A stretch of DNA of 37,259 nt from Vicinamibacterales bacterium (GTDB lineage Bacteria > Acidobacteriota > Vicinamibacteria > Vicinamibacterales > UBA8438): the NCBI GenBank assembly GCA_958296065.1, contig CATQHX010000065.1, positions 1 through 37,259 on the forward strand, in the 5' to 3' direction. Below, in pieces: positions 9,245 through 17,299 of this stretch; position 1 is the first letter of the stretch, and the number at the start of each line of letters is the position of its first letter. Position numbers and translations under genes: made by a program. The notes below the pieces were generated by a model. That model was not told where the DNA came from. It searched no databases and saw nothing but the letters and a program-made list of their open reading frames with translations.

Positions 9245-9255
9245 CGTGTCTACAC
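9245..9255 (-). promoter_or_regulatory. Candidate operator box upstream of receptor paralog 2
   Basis: The minus strand reads GTGTAGACACG, with the palindromic core GTGT-2-ACAC, 25-35 bases before the ATG at 9220. The same 11-mer with one change (GTGTTGACACG) lies 32-42 bases before the start of paralog 3. Both are followed by four A/T bases and then GTC. Position and conservation in otherwise unlike upstream regions suggest a transcription factor site, but this is inference. Confidence 0.4.
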
Positions 9256-9277
9256 TATCACTGTCCTTACCTTTCCG

Positions 9278-9595
9278 CTACCTTCCCTCACGATCTCGAA
9301 CTCCGACGAAGGGCGGACCGCGTTGCGCGTACAGCCAGGGCGCCATCACGTGGCCCGGATCGGTCGCGTTGCGCCCGTCCTCGCTTGTCCCATACGCGCC
9401 GATGCAGCTCACCCGGGTGGTCAGCCTCCAGCGGTCGGCGGCGTGGTCGACGGCGAAGTTCCGGCGGGTTCGGCAGTCCCTGCTCAAGCGTCGGCGATGT
9501 GATGACCGGCGAGCGCTTGCCGCTGACCAGGATCAAGCGTGTGGTCGGGAGTCAGGTTGCGCAGGTTCGCGGGCCGGACGATGGCGCAGGAGCTT
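9278..9595 (-). pseudogene. Remnant of a fourth TonB-dependent receptor
   Basis: Reading down the minus strand from about 9585, the sequence encodes IVRPANLRNLTPDHTL, then after a one-base shift LILVSGKRSPVIT. This is the plug segment found in the three intact paralogs (RPANLRNMAPDHTLILVNGKRR in paralog 3). Within about 50 bases it jumps to GLP and, after another shift, FAVDHAADRWRLTTRV and GAYGTSEDG, which match the C-terminal barrel of paralog 3 (GVNHAADRWTLMTRL, YYGSYWDRED). More than 500 codons between plug and distal barrel are missing, as are the whole 5' end and the final strands. It sits between paralogs 3 and 2, consistent with internal deletion of a tandem copy. It cannot be functional. 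Confidence 0.7.
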
Positions 9596-9624
9596 CCGGG
9601 CCACGGCATTCCGCCGTGGCCCGG
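9596..9624 (-). terminator. Strong hairpin downstream of receptor paralog 3
   Basis: A perfect 12-base-pair stem (CCGGGCCACGGC with GCCGTGGCCCGG) and a 5-base loop lie about 37 bases past the stop codon of the gene ending at 9661. There is no T tract, so it could be a terminator that works with other factors or a 3' stabilising hairpin. It separates the gene from the receptor remnant. Confidence 0.5.
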
Positions 9625-9660
9625 AAAGCATGAACGTCGTCGCGGTGTCGGGTGGCCGCG

Positions 9661-12534
9661 TCAGCCGCCCCACCCGAAGCTGACGCGGGTGTAGTAGTAG
9701 CCGCCGTTGAAGCCGAACGGCCCGAACTGGCCGTAGCGGTTGCCCACGCCGCTGACGGCGCCCGGATTCTCCTCCGGGTAGGTATTGAAGATGTTCTGCG
9801 CGCCGATCGACAGCGTGAAGTCGCTGAACGGGAAGCCGACCTCCAGGTCCACCAGCGGTTTGCCGGAGTACAGCGGATACAGGTACGACATCGCACCGCC
9901 CAACGCCGAGCGCGCGTCCTCCCGATCCCAGTAGGAGCCGTAGTAGTGCAGGCGGGTCATCAGGGTCCAGCGGTCTGCGGCGTGGTTGACACCCATGTTC
10001 CAGCGCATCCTCGGCAGCCCCACGGTCAGTGCCGCGATACGGTCCTGGTCGATGTGCTCCTCGCCGAACTCGGTCACCGCCGTGTCGGTGAAGTTGAAGA
10101 CGCCGCTGAAGGTCGTCCGGGCGCCGAGCGCCAGCGGGGTCCAGGTGGCGACGAGGTCGAGCCCCTGGGTGCGGGTCGAGAAGTCGTTCACGAAGAAGCG
10201 GAACGCGGCCAGGTTGCCGGCTTCCACGATCCCGCCGGCGAGCAGCGTCGCGACCTCCTCCGGCGACAGGCTGTAGTTCCTCGTGATGGTGAGCCGGTCG
10301 GACACGTTGATCCGGAAGTAGTCGGCGGTGAACGTGAACGGACCGGTGTCGACGACCGTCCCGAGAGAGTAGTTGATCGACTCTTCCGGCTGCAGCGGCA
10401 CGCCGCCCCGCAACGCCGCGACCGGGGAAGTGGACGGAATGGTGCCGTTGTTGATCAGGTCGCCCAGTTCGTAGTCGAACTCGGTCGTCACGTTCAGGAC
10501 GTTCTGCTGGCCCGGGGTCGGGGCGCGGAACCCGCTGCTGACGGCGGCGCGCACCGCGAAGATGTCGGTGAAGCCGTACCGACCCGACAGCTTGCTGTTC
10601 ATGGTGGTGCCGAAGCTGTCGTAGAAGTCCTCGATGCGAACGGCGGCGCCGAGGTTCCACTCGTTGTCGGCGCCGTGAATCTCGATGTCGCCGTACCCCG
10701 CGATGTTGGCGCGGTCCCACGTGCCGGCGTTCTCGGGCCGGGTGCCGTTGTAGCCGTTGGAGGCGGAGCTGAAGCCCTGTGCGCCGAACGGGCCGATCGC
10801 CCACGACGCCGGGTCGCCCTCGCCGAGGTGGTACTGCTCGTTACGCCACTCGACGCCCCCGGCCACGTTGATCATGTCGCTCGCCGCGTACGACATGTCC
10901 GCGTTGAGGCTCGTCTCAGTCTGCTGCAGCAGGTTCGGTTCGAACCGGGTCGGGCTGTCCGGGCCGAGAGAGGCGTTGACCGTGTCGAAGATGAAGGTCT
11001 GCACGTGGTTCCGGCCGGTGCTGCCGCTGATGTCCCAGTTGAGTCCCGTCATTGTGGTCCCGCGCACGCCGGAGACCAGCGAGTAGTCGTAGACGTCGCC
11101 GCCGAACTGCGGCGTGAAGCCGCCCGGCAGGCCGTTGGGCGCGCCCACGAACGGTTGGTGGAACGTGAAGCAGTTCGGGTCGTCGCGGACCGCCGCGAAG
11201 GCGGCCGGATCCGGCGTGCCGTTGGCGATGTTCACGGTCGGGCAGTTGGCCGAGCCCATGCCCTGCGCCGCGAGCACGTCGCCGACCAGCAACGTCTCGC
11301 CGCCGTCGACCGAGTACACGTTCCCGCGGTTGTTGGGGTTGCGGAAATAGAAGCCGCCGGTCACCACCTTGCTCGCGTAGCTCGTGTGGCCGTAGAACTC
11401 GGCCTGCTCGCCCCCGCTGCCGAAGTTGGCGAACAGCTTCAGATCGTCCTCGACCAGCGGCACGCCCCAGACGCGCGACGTGTCGCGCACGTTGGTGTTG
11501 CCGCCGTTGATCACCGCCACCGTGCCGCCGTCCTGCACCGCGCGGTTGGTCGGATTGGTGCCGCCGTACTCCAGGCTGAGGTTCAGGAACCCTTCGGGGC
11601 CGAGGGGCAGACCCGCGTTGCCGGCGAACGTGTAGCTCGGAGCGCGGCCGCCGATGCCGTTGCACGAACGGCCGATGGGGCCGCAGGTCGACGGCACGCC
11701 GTCGTTCTCGTCGAAGTACTGGCCGCTGCGGAACTCCATGCTGCCCCCGGAGCGCGCGTTCTTCAACTCGAAGTTGATGACGCCGGCGATGGCGTCCGAG
11801 CCATACTGTGCGGCGGCGCCGTCGCGCAACACCTCGACCTGCCGCAACGCGATCGACGGGATCGACGACAGGTCCGGCCCCTGCGCCCCGTCGGCGATGC
11901 CGTTGCCCAGCCAGGCGATGACGGCCGCGCGGTGGCGGCGCTTGCCGTTGACCAGGATCAGCGTGTGGTCCGGCGCCATGTTGCGCAGGTTGGCCGGCCG
12001 CACGATGGTGGCGGCGTCGCTGATCGGCTGCGTGTTGACGTTGAACGATGGGACGACCGTTCGCAACTGGTTGGTGAGGTCCATGTCGCCCTGGCTGGCG
12101 AAGTCCTCGGCGCGGATGACGTCGATAGGCACCGGCGAGGCGGCAATCGACCGCGGTTCCGCGCGCGTCCCGACGACCGCCACAGTTTCCTGCAGCAGTA
12201 TGTCCATCTCCACGTCGAGGGTGGCGGTGGCTCCGGCGTCCACTTGCACGACCTGGGCCGGCGCGCTGAAGCCGGGCAGGTCGAACGTCACCTCGTAAAC
12301 GCCCGGGGCGAGCATGCTGAACGTGAACTGGCCGGTGCCGTCGGTGAAGGCGACCTGCGCCTCGCCTGCGGCGTCCCGGGCTTCGACGGTCACGCCGGGC
12401 AGGACCAGGCCGGTAAAGTCCCTGACGGTCCCGCTGATGGTTCCCGCGTCCTGTGCGTGGACCGCGGCGGGCAGCAACAGTGCGCTTGTGAGCACGATTG
12501 AGCACAAGATGCGTACCTGCTGGCAGAGCTTCAT
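9661..12534 (-). CDS. TonB-dependent receptor with carboxypeptidase-regulatory-like N-domain (paralog 3)
   Basis: The product has 957 residues. ATG at 12532-12534 is chosen because GGAGG lies 8-10 bases upstream and the protein then begins with a normal signal peptide (MKLCQQVRILCSIVLTSALL to VHAQ); the frame is open 14 codons further. Parts: regulatory-like sandwich (ISGTVRDFTGLVLPGVTVEA, about 32-110), AVVGTRAEPRS linker, plug with LILVNGKRRHRAAVIAWLG and VEVLRDGAAAQYGSDAIAGV (about 125-250), barrel to YYTRVSFGWGG. A short insertion with two Cys (STCGPIGRSCNGIGG, about 285) is absent from the other two receptors and probably forms an extracellular loop. Ligand unknown. It is followed by a hairpin, so is likely transcribed separately from paralogs 2 and 1, although both upstream regions carry the same palindromic box. 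Confidence 0.94.
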   Translation of the reverse strand: MKLCQQVRILCSIVLTSALLLPAAVHAQDAGTISGTVRDFTGLVLPGVTVEARDAAGEAQVAFTDGTGQFTFSMLAPGVYEVTFDLPGFSAPAQVVQVDAGATATLDVEMDILLQETVAVVGTRAEPRSIAASPVPIDVIRAEDFASQGDMDLTNQLRTVVPSFNVNTQPISDAATIVRPANLRNMAPDHTLILVNGKRRHRAAVIAWLGNGIADGAQGPDLSSIPSIALRQVEVLRDGAAAQYGSDAIAGVINFELKNARSGGSMEFRSGQYFDENDGVPSTCGPIGRSCNGIGGRAPSYTFAGNAGLPLGPEGFLNLSLEYGGTNPTNRAVQDGGTVAVINGGNTNVRDTSRVWGVPLVEDDLKLFANFGSGGEQAEFYGHTSYASKVVTGGFYFRNPNNRGNVYSVDGGETLLVGDVLAAQGMGSANCPTVNIANGTPDPAAFAAVRDDPNCFTFHQPFVGAPNGLPGGFTPQFGGDVYDYSLVSGVRGTTMTGLNWDISGSTGRNHVQTFIFDTVNASLGPDSPTRFEPNLLQQTETSLNADMSYAASDMINVAGGVEWRNEQYHLGEGDPASWAIGPFGAQGFSSASNGYNGTRPENAGTWDRANIAGYGDIEIHGADNEWNLGAAVRIEDFYDSFGTTMNSKLSGRYGFTDIFAVRAAVSSGFRAPTPGQQNVLNVTTEFDYELGDLINNGTIPSTSPVAALRGGVPLQPEESINYSLGTVVDTGPFTFTADYFRINVSDRLTITRNYSLSPEEVATLLAGGIVEAGNLAAFRFFVNDFSTRTQGLDLVATWTPLALGARTTFSGVFNFTDTAVTEFGEEHIDQDRIAALTVGLPRMRWNMGVNHAADRWTLMTRLHYYGSYWDREDARSALGGAMSYLYPLYSGKPLVDLEVGFPFSDFTLSIGAQNIFNTYPEENPGAVSGVGNRYGQFGPFGFNGGYYYTRVSFGWGG

Positions 12535-12551
12535 TGGTCGACTACCTCCAT

Positions 12552-12576
12552 GTGTTGTGACATAACGTGTCAACAC
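12552..12576 (-). promoter_or_regulatory. Candidate operator region upstream of receptor paralog 3
   Basis: This 25-base stretch contains two overlapping inverted repeats: GTGTTG with CAACAC at the ends, and TGACA-5-TGTCA inside. Its first 11 bases on the minus strand, GTGTTGACACG (12566-12576), also form the GTGT-2-ACAC palindrome shared with paralog 2 at 9245-9255. A TTGACA hexamer is embedded, so the site could also overlap a -35 element, although no good -10 follows at 17 bases. A near match, GTGTTGACGCG, occurs at 12762-12772 on the plus strand. Confidence 0.45.
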
Positions 12577-12873
12577 GAAACAGTCGCTCGCCTGTGCCGC
12601 GGAACGGAGTCTTCCCGTGATCGAACGCTTTTTTGAGCACTACCGTGATCGACGTTGGTCCGGTAGCTGCGGCGTGCATGAGCCACTACATGTTGGGGCG
12701 GGGATCGCCTGCGTACAAGGAGCACTCGATGATTATAGGCGGGTACGGTGCTGGTTGCCACGTGTTGACGCGAATTGCAGCGTCAGGCTCGTCCGATTCG
12801 ATCTCGATGTTGCGCAGGGGATCACGCGACCCGGCGCGCCGGCGTGCGATCCGGACCTCCGGCGCCGGCTGCG
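12577..12873. other. Intergenic region, no supported gene
   Basis: About 300 bases between the start of receptor paralog 3 and the 3' end of the outer-membrane protein gene. Lower GC than the surroundings in the first half. Apart from the GTGTTGACGCG near match at 12762 no promoter, RNA or coding signal could be supported. Confidence 0.4.
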
Positions 12874-13761
12874 TCAGCCGCCCAGTACGTACCTGACCGT
12901 GAACTGCAGCGACCAGAAGCGCGCGCCGGCGAACGCGTCGGCATGGGTGAAATCCGGATCGAGCCTGCGCGCCGGGTGCTCCTGGTAGGTGCCCGTGTAT
13001 TCGATCTGGCCGAGCATGGAGTACGTCAGCTTCACGCCGAGGGCGGTCGTGTCGTTCAGGCCGAAGTCGGCGCCGGCGTGCACGTGCGCGGCCAGAACCG
13101 TGTCCGAATAGTCGTCGTCCAGGCGCGCGTTGTAGGACGAGAGCGGCGGGTCGTAGGTGCCGCCGTCGCCGGCCGTGTCGAAATACTCGTCGGAGAAACG
13201 GACGCCGCGGATGTCGACGAACGCCGGGCCGACTCCGGCACCTGCGTAGGGAGAGAACCCGGTCGCCGCCTTCCGGAAGTCGTAGTACGCATTGAACGCG
13301 AGGGTGCGGACCGTGAGGTCGTCAATCGACGATGTCGTGTTCGAGGTGACCGTGCTGCCGTGTCGATCCTCCAGCGCTGTTCCGTCGAAGGTGGTGACGC
13401 TGCTGAAAATCTGATCGACGGCGTTGCTGCGCCGGCCGAACGACAGCTCGAGACGTGCACGCTGGAGCATGTACCCGGCCGAGAGTTCGAACACTGCGCC
13501 GCCGGCGGATTCGAGGTCGTAGGCCCAGCGGTACCCGGGAAACTCCGGCCGCGGATCCTGATCGAAGCAGGCGTCGGTCGGATAGCACAGCGGATCGCGG
13601 TTGAAGCCCGACTGTTCGATTTCCGACGACCAGTTGGCCCCCCCGCCGCCGCTGACGTACCAACCGGCACGCCGGTCGCCGCCCTGGGCGGTCGCGGACG
13701 GAGCGATGGAGAGCACCAGGATGGCGCCGACGACCGGTATGGCGAGCGAAGCAGGTCGCAT
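12874..13761 (-). CDS. Outer-membrane beta-barrel protein
   Basis: The product has 295 residues from ATG 13759-13761, with GGAGGA five to ten bases upstream. Residues 1-25 are a signal peptide ending SATAQ. The rest alternates short amphipathic strands with polar turns (GWYVSGGGGANWSS, AVFELSAGYMLQRARLELSFG, LAFNAYYDFR, YAGAGVGPAFVDI, FWSLQFTVRYVLGG) and ends in an aromatic-rich last strand, the pattern of the OmpA/opacity-type barrel family. A Cys pair (LCYPTDAC, about residues 58-65) may close an extracellular loop. It probably sits in the outer membrane as a small porin-like or adhesin-like barrel. It is transcribed in the same direction as the receptors downstream, but a gap of about 340 bases makes a shared operon uncertain. 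Confidence 0.82.
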   Translation of the reverse strand: MRPASLAIPVVGAILVLSIAPSATAQGGDRRAGWYVSGGGGANWSSEIEQSGFNRDPLCYPTDACFDQDPRPEFPGYRWAYDLESAGGAVFELSAGYMLQRARLELSFGRRSNAVDQIFSSVTTFDGTALEDRHGSTVTSNTTSSIDDLTVRTLAFNAYYDFRKAATGFSPYAGAGVGPAFVDIRGVRFSDEYFDTAGDGGTYDPPLSSYNARLDDDYSDTVLAAHVHAGADFGLNDTTALGVKLTYSMLGQIEYTGTYQEHPARRLDPDFTHADAFAGARFWSLQFTVRYVLGG

Positions 13762-14257
13762 GCATGTCCTCCGCAGGGTGCTTGTCGGTGCTGCGTTGAC
13801 CCTGTGAGATCAGATTAGCAAGTTTCGGCGCACGCGCGTTGCCGCCTCATCCCCTGTTTGGCGAACCCCCTTGCACACGTCGGCGTACGCTTCGTGATCA
13901 CCTTCGCCGCGTCCTCGCTTCGGCGCGTTGGTCGACCAGGAGCTCGGCAGCATGATCAGGGCGCGTTGGCCAGGACTGTCCTCCCCCGTGGACGGTTCGT
14001 GCCCCTTCGGTGCAACAGGTCGCGCTCGGGCAGCCGGCAAGCGGCTTGTTTCCGGTCTCGGAGTCCTGGCACGAGTGTTGCATACAAGCGGGGTGACACG
14101 CGCGGGGAGCTACGGCTGCCGCACGAAGTGACGGCAGAGCTCGAAGCGTTCGGACAGGCGAGGAGTTCACGCGATCGGGGCGCTGCCGGCGGCGCCACGC
14201 TTGGCGGACCGCCCGATGTCCCGATGCCGGAATCACCGGTGATCGCAGAGGAGCGAG
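13762..14257. other. Intergenic region, no supported gene
   Basis: Nearly 500 bases between the divergent outer-membrane protein and lipoprotein genes. Several short open frames exist on both strands, but none shows a ribosome binding site with recognisable protein motifs. The upstream regions of both neighbours must be here; no clear -35/-10 pair was found. Confidence 0.4.
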
Positions 14258-14671
14258 ATGAAGCTACTGAGAATCGTCGTCGTCGCCACCGCCATCGCTA
14301 CCGTCAACTGCAATGGCACTCCGACGGAGCCCAGCGAAGTACATGGTCCCGAAGGCCAAGGGGGCGAGTCGGGTGAGTCCGGCACGCAGTATGCGAGCTC
14401 GGAGACGGCGACGGAGGTTCGCGCAGGGGTCAGGCTGATCATCAGCTACAACGGTGCGCAACAGGTGTTCAGCGGCACGGTCGAGAACACGACGAGTGCG
14501 ACAGTCACGCAGGTTCGCGTCGAGATCCATCTGTCGAACGGGGTCGAGCTCGGTCCCACGCCCCGAGTGGATCTGGCGGCGGGAGAGACGAAACCCGTCG
14601 AGCTCGACGCTCGGGGGCACAGCTTTGCCCACTACAGCGTCCACGTCGAGATCGGTTCCAGCACGGCGTAG
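14258..14671 (+). CDS. Small lipoprotein with FxLYD-like beta-sandwich
   Basis: The product has 137 residues from ATG 14258 with GAGGAG seven bases upstream. The leader MKLLRIVVVATAIATVNC ends in a plausible lipobox (TVNC, lipidated Cys 18). An acidic Gly/Ser/Glu linker (GPEGQGGESGESG) is followed by a compact domain, FSGTVENTTSATVTQVRVEI then LSNGVELGPTPRVDLAAGE. Its pattern (a GTVEN strand, conserved hydrophobic strands and LAAGE turn) resembles the FxLYD family of envelope beta-sandwich domains. Similar short proteins with an acidic linker and an LSNGVELGPT motif are widespread, but I know of no function. It is convergent with the PQQ dehydrogenase gene; about 180 bases separate the stops. 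Confidence 0.75.
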   Translation: MKLLRIVVVATAIATVNCNGTPTEPSEVHGPEGQGGESGESGTQYASSETATEVRAGVRLIISYNGAQQVFSGTVENTTSATVTQVRVEIHLSNGVELGPTPRVDLAAGETKPVELDARGHSFAHYSVHVEIGSSTA

Positions 14672-14855
14672 TCCCCATCGGTCCGGGAGGCCGCGGAGCG
14701 CGCTCGACGGGGCGGCCGGCGGCGAGAAGCCGTCGGCCACGTTGGACTCCATGTGCTCGCGGGTCACGCCCCGTGCCGGCGCCCCGCGGATCCACCCGCG
14801 CAGCTTCGGCCCCATGCCCGCTTCTCGGCCGTCAGCGGGGCCAGGATGGCGATCA

Positions 14856-16859
14856 CTACGGAACCTGATCATCCTGCGGCAAGGCGAACACGACCAGCCG
14901 CTCGTTCCCGCGCGGCTCGCCCGTGGCCGGCGCCGAGACGTTGGCCGCGACGTATTGCCGGCCGTCGTTCCCCGCGTAGGTGATCGGTACCGCCTCGACG
15001 TTGTACTCGAACGCGGCGGTCCAGAGCTCCTCGCCGGTGCGGGAGTGGAACGCGCGGAACCGACGGTCGACGGTGGCGCCGATGAACACGAGGCCGCCCG
15101 CGGTTACGATGGGGCCGCCGACGTTCCGGCTCCCGACGCGCTGCTTGCCTTCGGGCAGAAGTTCGTCGATGCCCAGCGGCACCTCCCACGCGATCTCGCC
15201 GGTGGCGGCCTCGACCGCGACGAGGCGGGCCCAGGGCGGCTTGAAGCAGGGGAGTGCGCCGAGCCGCTCGCCGTCCGCACCGAAGATCGGGGCTTCGAAC
15301 GGCGGGCCGGCCTCGCGCACGAAGGCCACCTGGTCTTCGACGTCCGGGCCGTACAGCTCGTTCTCCGTCATCCAGCCGCTGATGGGCTGGTCCTTGGAGT
15401 TGACGAAGATGTAGCCGAGCTCGGGGTCGTAGGCGGTGCCGTTCCAGTTCACGCCGCCGCCGGTGCCGGGAAACACCAGGGACGGCGGGGTGCCCTCCTG
15501 CCGGTACCGGATGGGCGTGTAGGGCCCGTCGTTGTAGTAGCCGACGGTGTCCCACAGCTCGCGGCAGGCGGCCGCGTGCTCGGGGGTGGTGTCGTCGGCG
15601 GTGACGACGTCGTCGGGGCCGATGCTCACCCGCGACACCGGGGGCGGCGCGAGCGGAAACGGCTGGGTCGGCGAGTACTGCTCGCCGGGCACGTCGCCGG
15701 CCGGTACCGGCCGCTCCTCGACCCCGTGGACGGGTTCGCCGGTCACGCGGTTCAGGATGAACATCCAGCCCGACTTGCCGACCTGCGCGAGGGCGGGAAT
15801 GACCTCGCCGTCGCGCTCGATGTCGAGCAGGCCTGGCGACGGCGGCAGGTTGTAGTCCCACAGCTCCCGGTGGATGTTCTGGAAGTACCACGCGAGCTCG
15901 CCGCTGCGGATGTCGATGGCGATGGTCGAGTTCGCGAAGAGGTTGTCGCCGGGGCGGTCGCCGCCGTAGAAGTTCGACCCCGGGCTGCTCACGGGCATGT
16001 AGACCAGGCCCCGCTCCTCGTCGACGGTGAGCGTGAACGCCCACACGTTGTTCCCGATGCGGTTGCGCCAGCTCTGGTTGCCCCAGGTCTCGCTGCCGAA
16101 GTCGCTCTCGGTGGGCAGGGTCGGGAATTCCCAGCGCAGGGCGCCGGTCGTCGCGTCGAGGGCCCGCGGCCAGGCCCGGGTCGGCTCCCCCCCGCCCCGC
16201 GGCTGGTTCAGGTGGGGCGCGATGTGCCGCTGCCCCGGCCCGAAGGCGCTCGAGCCCAGGATCAGGGTGTCGTCGTAGACCACCGGCACCCCGGTGTAGG
16301 GGATGCGCACCGCCGCCTCGCCCCCGTCGCCGAACGTGAGATCGCGTTCCCCCGTCGCCGCGTTCAGCGCGATGACCTTCGACAGGCTGGTGAAATAGAT
16401 GCGGGCCTCGTGGGCGTCGGTGGCCGGCCCGTAGGCGACGCCGCGGAACGATGCGAGCCCTTCGCTCAGCTCGTGCCGCCAGATTTCCTCGCCGGTCTCG
16501 GGCCGCAGGGCCACCACGCGGTTGCCCGATGCGAGGTACATCACGCCGTCGACCACGATCGGGGTGACCTGCTGGAAGAGCTCGGCCGGGCTCGGCCCCT
16601 CGATGAATCCGTCGTCGGGATGGAAGCGATACGACCAGACCTCCTCGAGCGAGGCGACGTTGGTCGTGTCGATCTGGTCGAGTGGCGAGTAGCGGGTGCC
16701 GGCGAGGTCGCGGTTGTAGGTCGGCCAGTCGGCGGCGGCGCTGCGGCCCGCTTCCTGCGCCAGAACCGGCGCTGAAGCCATGAGGATGGCCATCGGCACC
16801 CAGGTCACCGCCGGGGCGCGGCGGGCCCGCACGGAGGAAGCGCTCGCTGTCGTGGTCAT
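14856..16859 (-). CDS. PQQ-like beta-propeller dehydrogenase (quinoprotein)
   Basis: The product has 667 residues from ATG 16857-16859. The frame is open 200 codons upstream but only this start precedes a signal peptide (to about residue 35, PVLAQ). The mature start WPTYNRDLAGTRYSPLDQI is the hallmark of quinoprotein alcohol/glucose dehydrogenases, followed by propeller blades with W motifs: ALRPETGEEIWRHE, ALDATTGALRWEF, AIDIRSGELAWYF, AVEAATGEIAWEVP, AFHSRTGEELWTAAFE. Such periplasmic enzymes oxidise alcohols or sugars and pass electrons to a quinone or cytochrome c. No CxxCH haem site is present, so it needs an external acceptor; c-type cytochromes are encoded at 18395 and 22393. No PQQ biosynthesis gene is in the window. 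A good promoter places the transcription start at or next to the ATG, suggesting a leaderless message. Confidence 0.9.
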   Translation of the reverse strand: MTTTASASSVRARRAPAVTWVPMAILMASAPVLAQEAGRSAAADWPTYNRDLAGTRYSPLDQIDTTNVASLEEVWSYRFHPDDGFIEGPSPAELFQQVTPIVVDGVMYLASGNRVVALRPETGEEIWRHELSEGLASFRGVAYGPATDAHEARIYFTSLSKVIALNAATGERDLTFGDGGEAAVRIPYTGVPVVYDDTLILGSSAFGPGQRHIAPHLNQPRGGGEPTRAWPRALDATTGALRWEFPTLPTESDFGSETWGNQSWRNRIGNNVWAFTLTVDEERGLVYMPVSSPGSNFYGGDRPGDNLFANSTIAIDIRSGELAWYFQNIHRELWDYNLPPSPGLLDIERDGEVIPALAQVGKSGWMFILNRVTGEPVHGVEERPVPAGDVPGEQYSPTQPFPLAPPPVSRVSIGPDDVVTADDTTPEHAAACRELWDTVGYYNDGPYTPIRYRQEGTPPSLVFPGTGGGVNWNGTAYDPELGYIFVNSKDQPISGWMTENELYGPDVEDQVAFVREAGPPFEAPIFGADGERLGALPCFKPPWARLVAVEAATGEIAWEVPLGIDELLPEGKQRVGSRNVGGPIVTAGGLVFIGATVDRRFRAFHSRTGEELWTAAFEYNVEAVPITYAGNDGRQYVAANVSAPATGEPRGNERLVVFALPQDDQVP

Positions 16860-16865
16860 GACCCC

Positions 16866-16894
16866 ACTATAAGCACGCCGCGGGTGTTCGTCTA
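16866..16894 (-). promoter_or_regulatory. Sigma70-like promoter of the PQQ dehydrogenase
   Basis: On the minus strand TAGACG (16889-16894), a 17-base spacer and TATAGT (16866-16871) match the -35/-10 consensus at 4 of 6 and 5 of 6 positions. The -10 ends only six bases before the ATG at 16859, so the expected first transcribed base is the start codon itself. Confidence 0.5.
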
Positions 16895-17005
16895 CCGTTT
16901 CGAGCGTCGGCCGCGTCGGGCTGGAACATCTCGGCGCGCCATGAAGGCGCTTGAGTGTCCAACTCATCATGGCTAACATGGCGTTTAGCGAAGGAGGGTG
17001 GCCGA

Positions 17006-17299
17006 TTGGTGCGAGCGACCATATCCGAGGTGAGGAACGGCCTGAGCGGTTTTCTGCGTCAGGTCCGCAGGGGGGAGACCGTCCTCGTTCTGGATCGGAA
17101 GGTCCCGGTGGCCTGCATTGTTCCGCCGGGTCACGTGCCGGAAGACAGCGGCGTGGATTCGCGGGCGACGCGCCTCGAGGCGGCGGGCGTCGTGGTCCGC
17201 CAGCGCTCGGGAAGTCCCCTGGACGTTCTGGGACAGCCCGTCCGGTCCGGCGCTCCGGTTCGGGACGCGCTGCTGGAAGAGCGCCGTGACGGGCGATGA
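17006..17299 (+). CDS. Phd/YefM-type antitoxin
   Basis: AAGGAGG at 16991-16997 sits 8 bases before TTG 17006 and 11 before GTG 17009; either gives a protein of about 97 residues starting (L)VRATISEVRNGLSGFLRQV. That N-terminus, followed by RRGETVLVLDRKVPVACIVP, is the Phd/YefM DNA-binding fold seen in VapB-like antitoxins. The C-terminal 50 residues, normally the toxin-wrapping tail, are Arg/Gly-rich. The stop overlaps the next start by four bases (ATGA), the usual toxin-antitoxin coupling. The toxin reading frame that follows is cut short, so this is probably an orphan antitoxin. Confidence 0.8.
   Translation: MVRATISEVRNGLSGFLRQVRRGETVLVLDRKVPVACIVPPGHVPEDSGVDSRATRLEAAGVVVRQRSGSPLDVLGQPVRSGAPVRDALLEERRDGR

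Noticed and set aside
6332..9502. Very long open frame (over 1000 codons) on the plus strand
   Set aside because: It is antisense to receptor paralog 2, has low-complexity Val/Arg/Glu-rich translation and no domain; high-GC codon bias of the real gene produces it.
9652..12501. Open frame of about 950 codons on the plus strand
   Set aside because: Antisense shadow of receptor paralog 3 with the same biased composition.
14672..14855. Minus-strand peptide after the PQQ gene starting MGPKLRGWIRGAPARG
   Set aside because: Protein-like in look, but no ribosome binding site or family, and composition fits chance in GC-rich DNA.
14454..16775. Plus-strand open frame of about 770 codons
   Set aside because: Covers the PQQ dehydrogenase antisense; the opposite frame has a full set of propeller motifs and a signal peptide.
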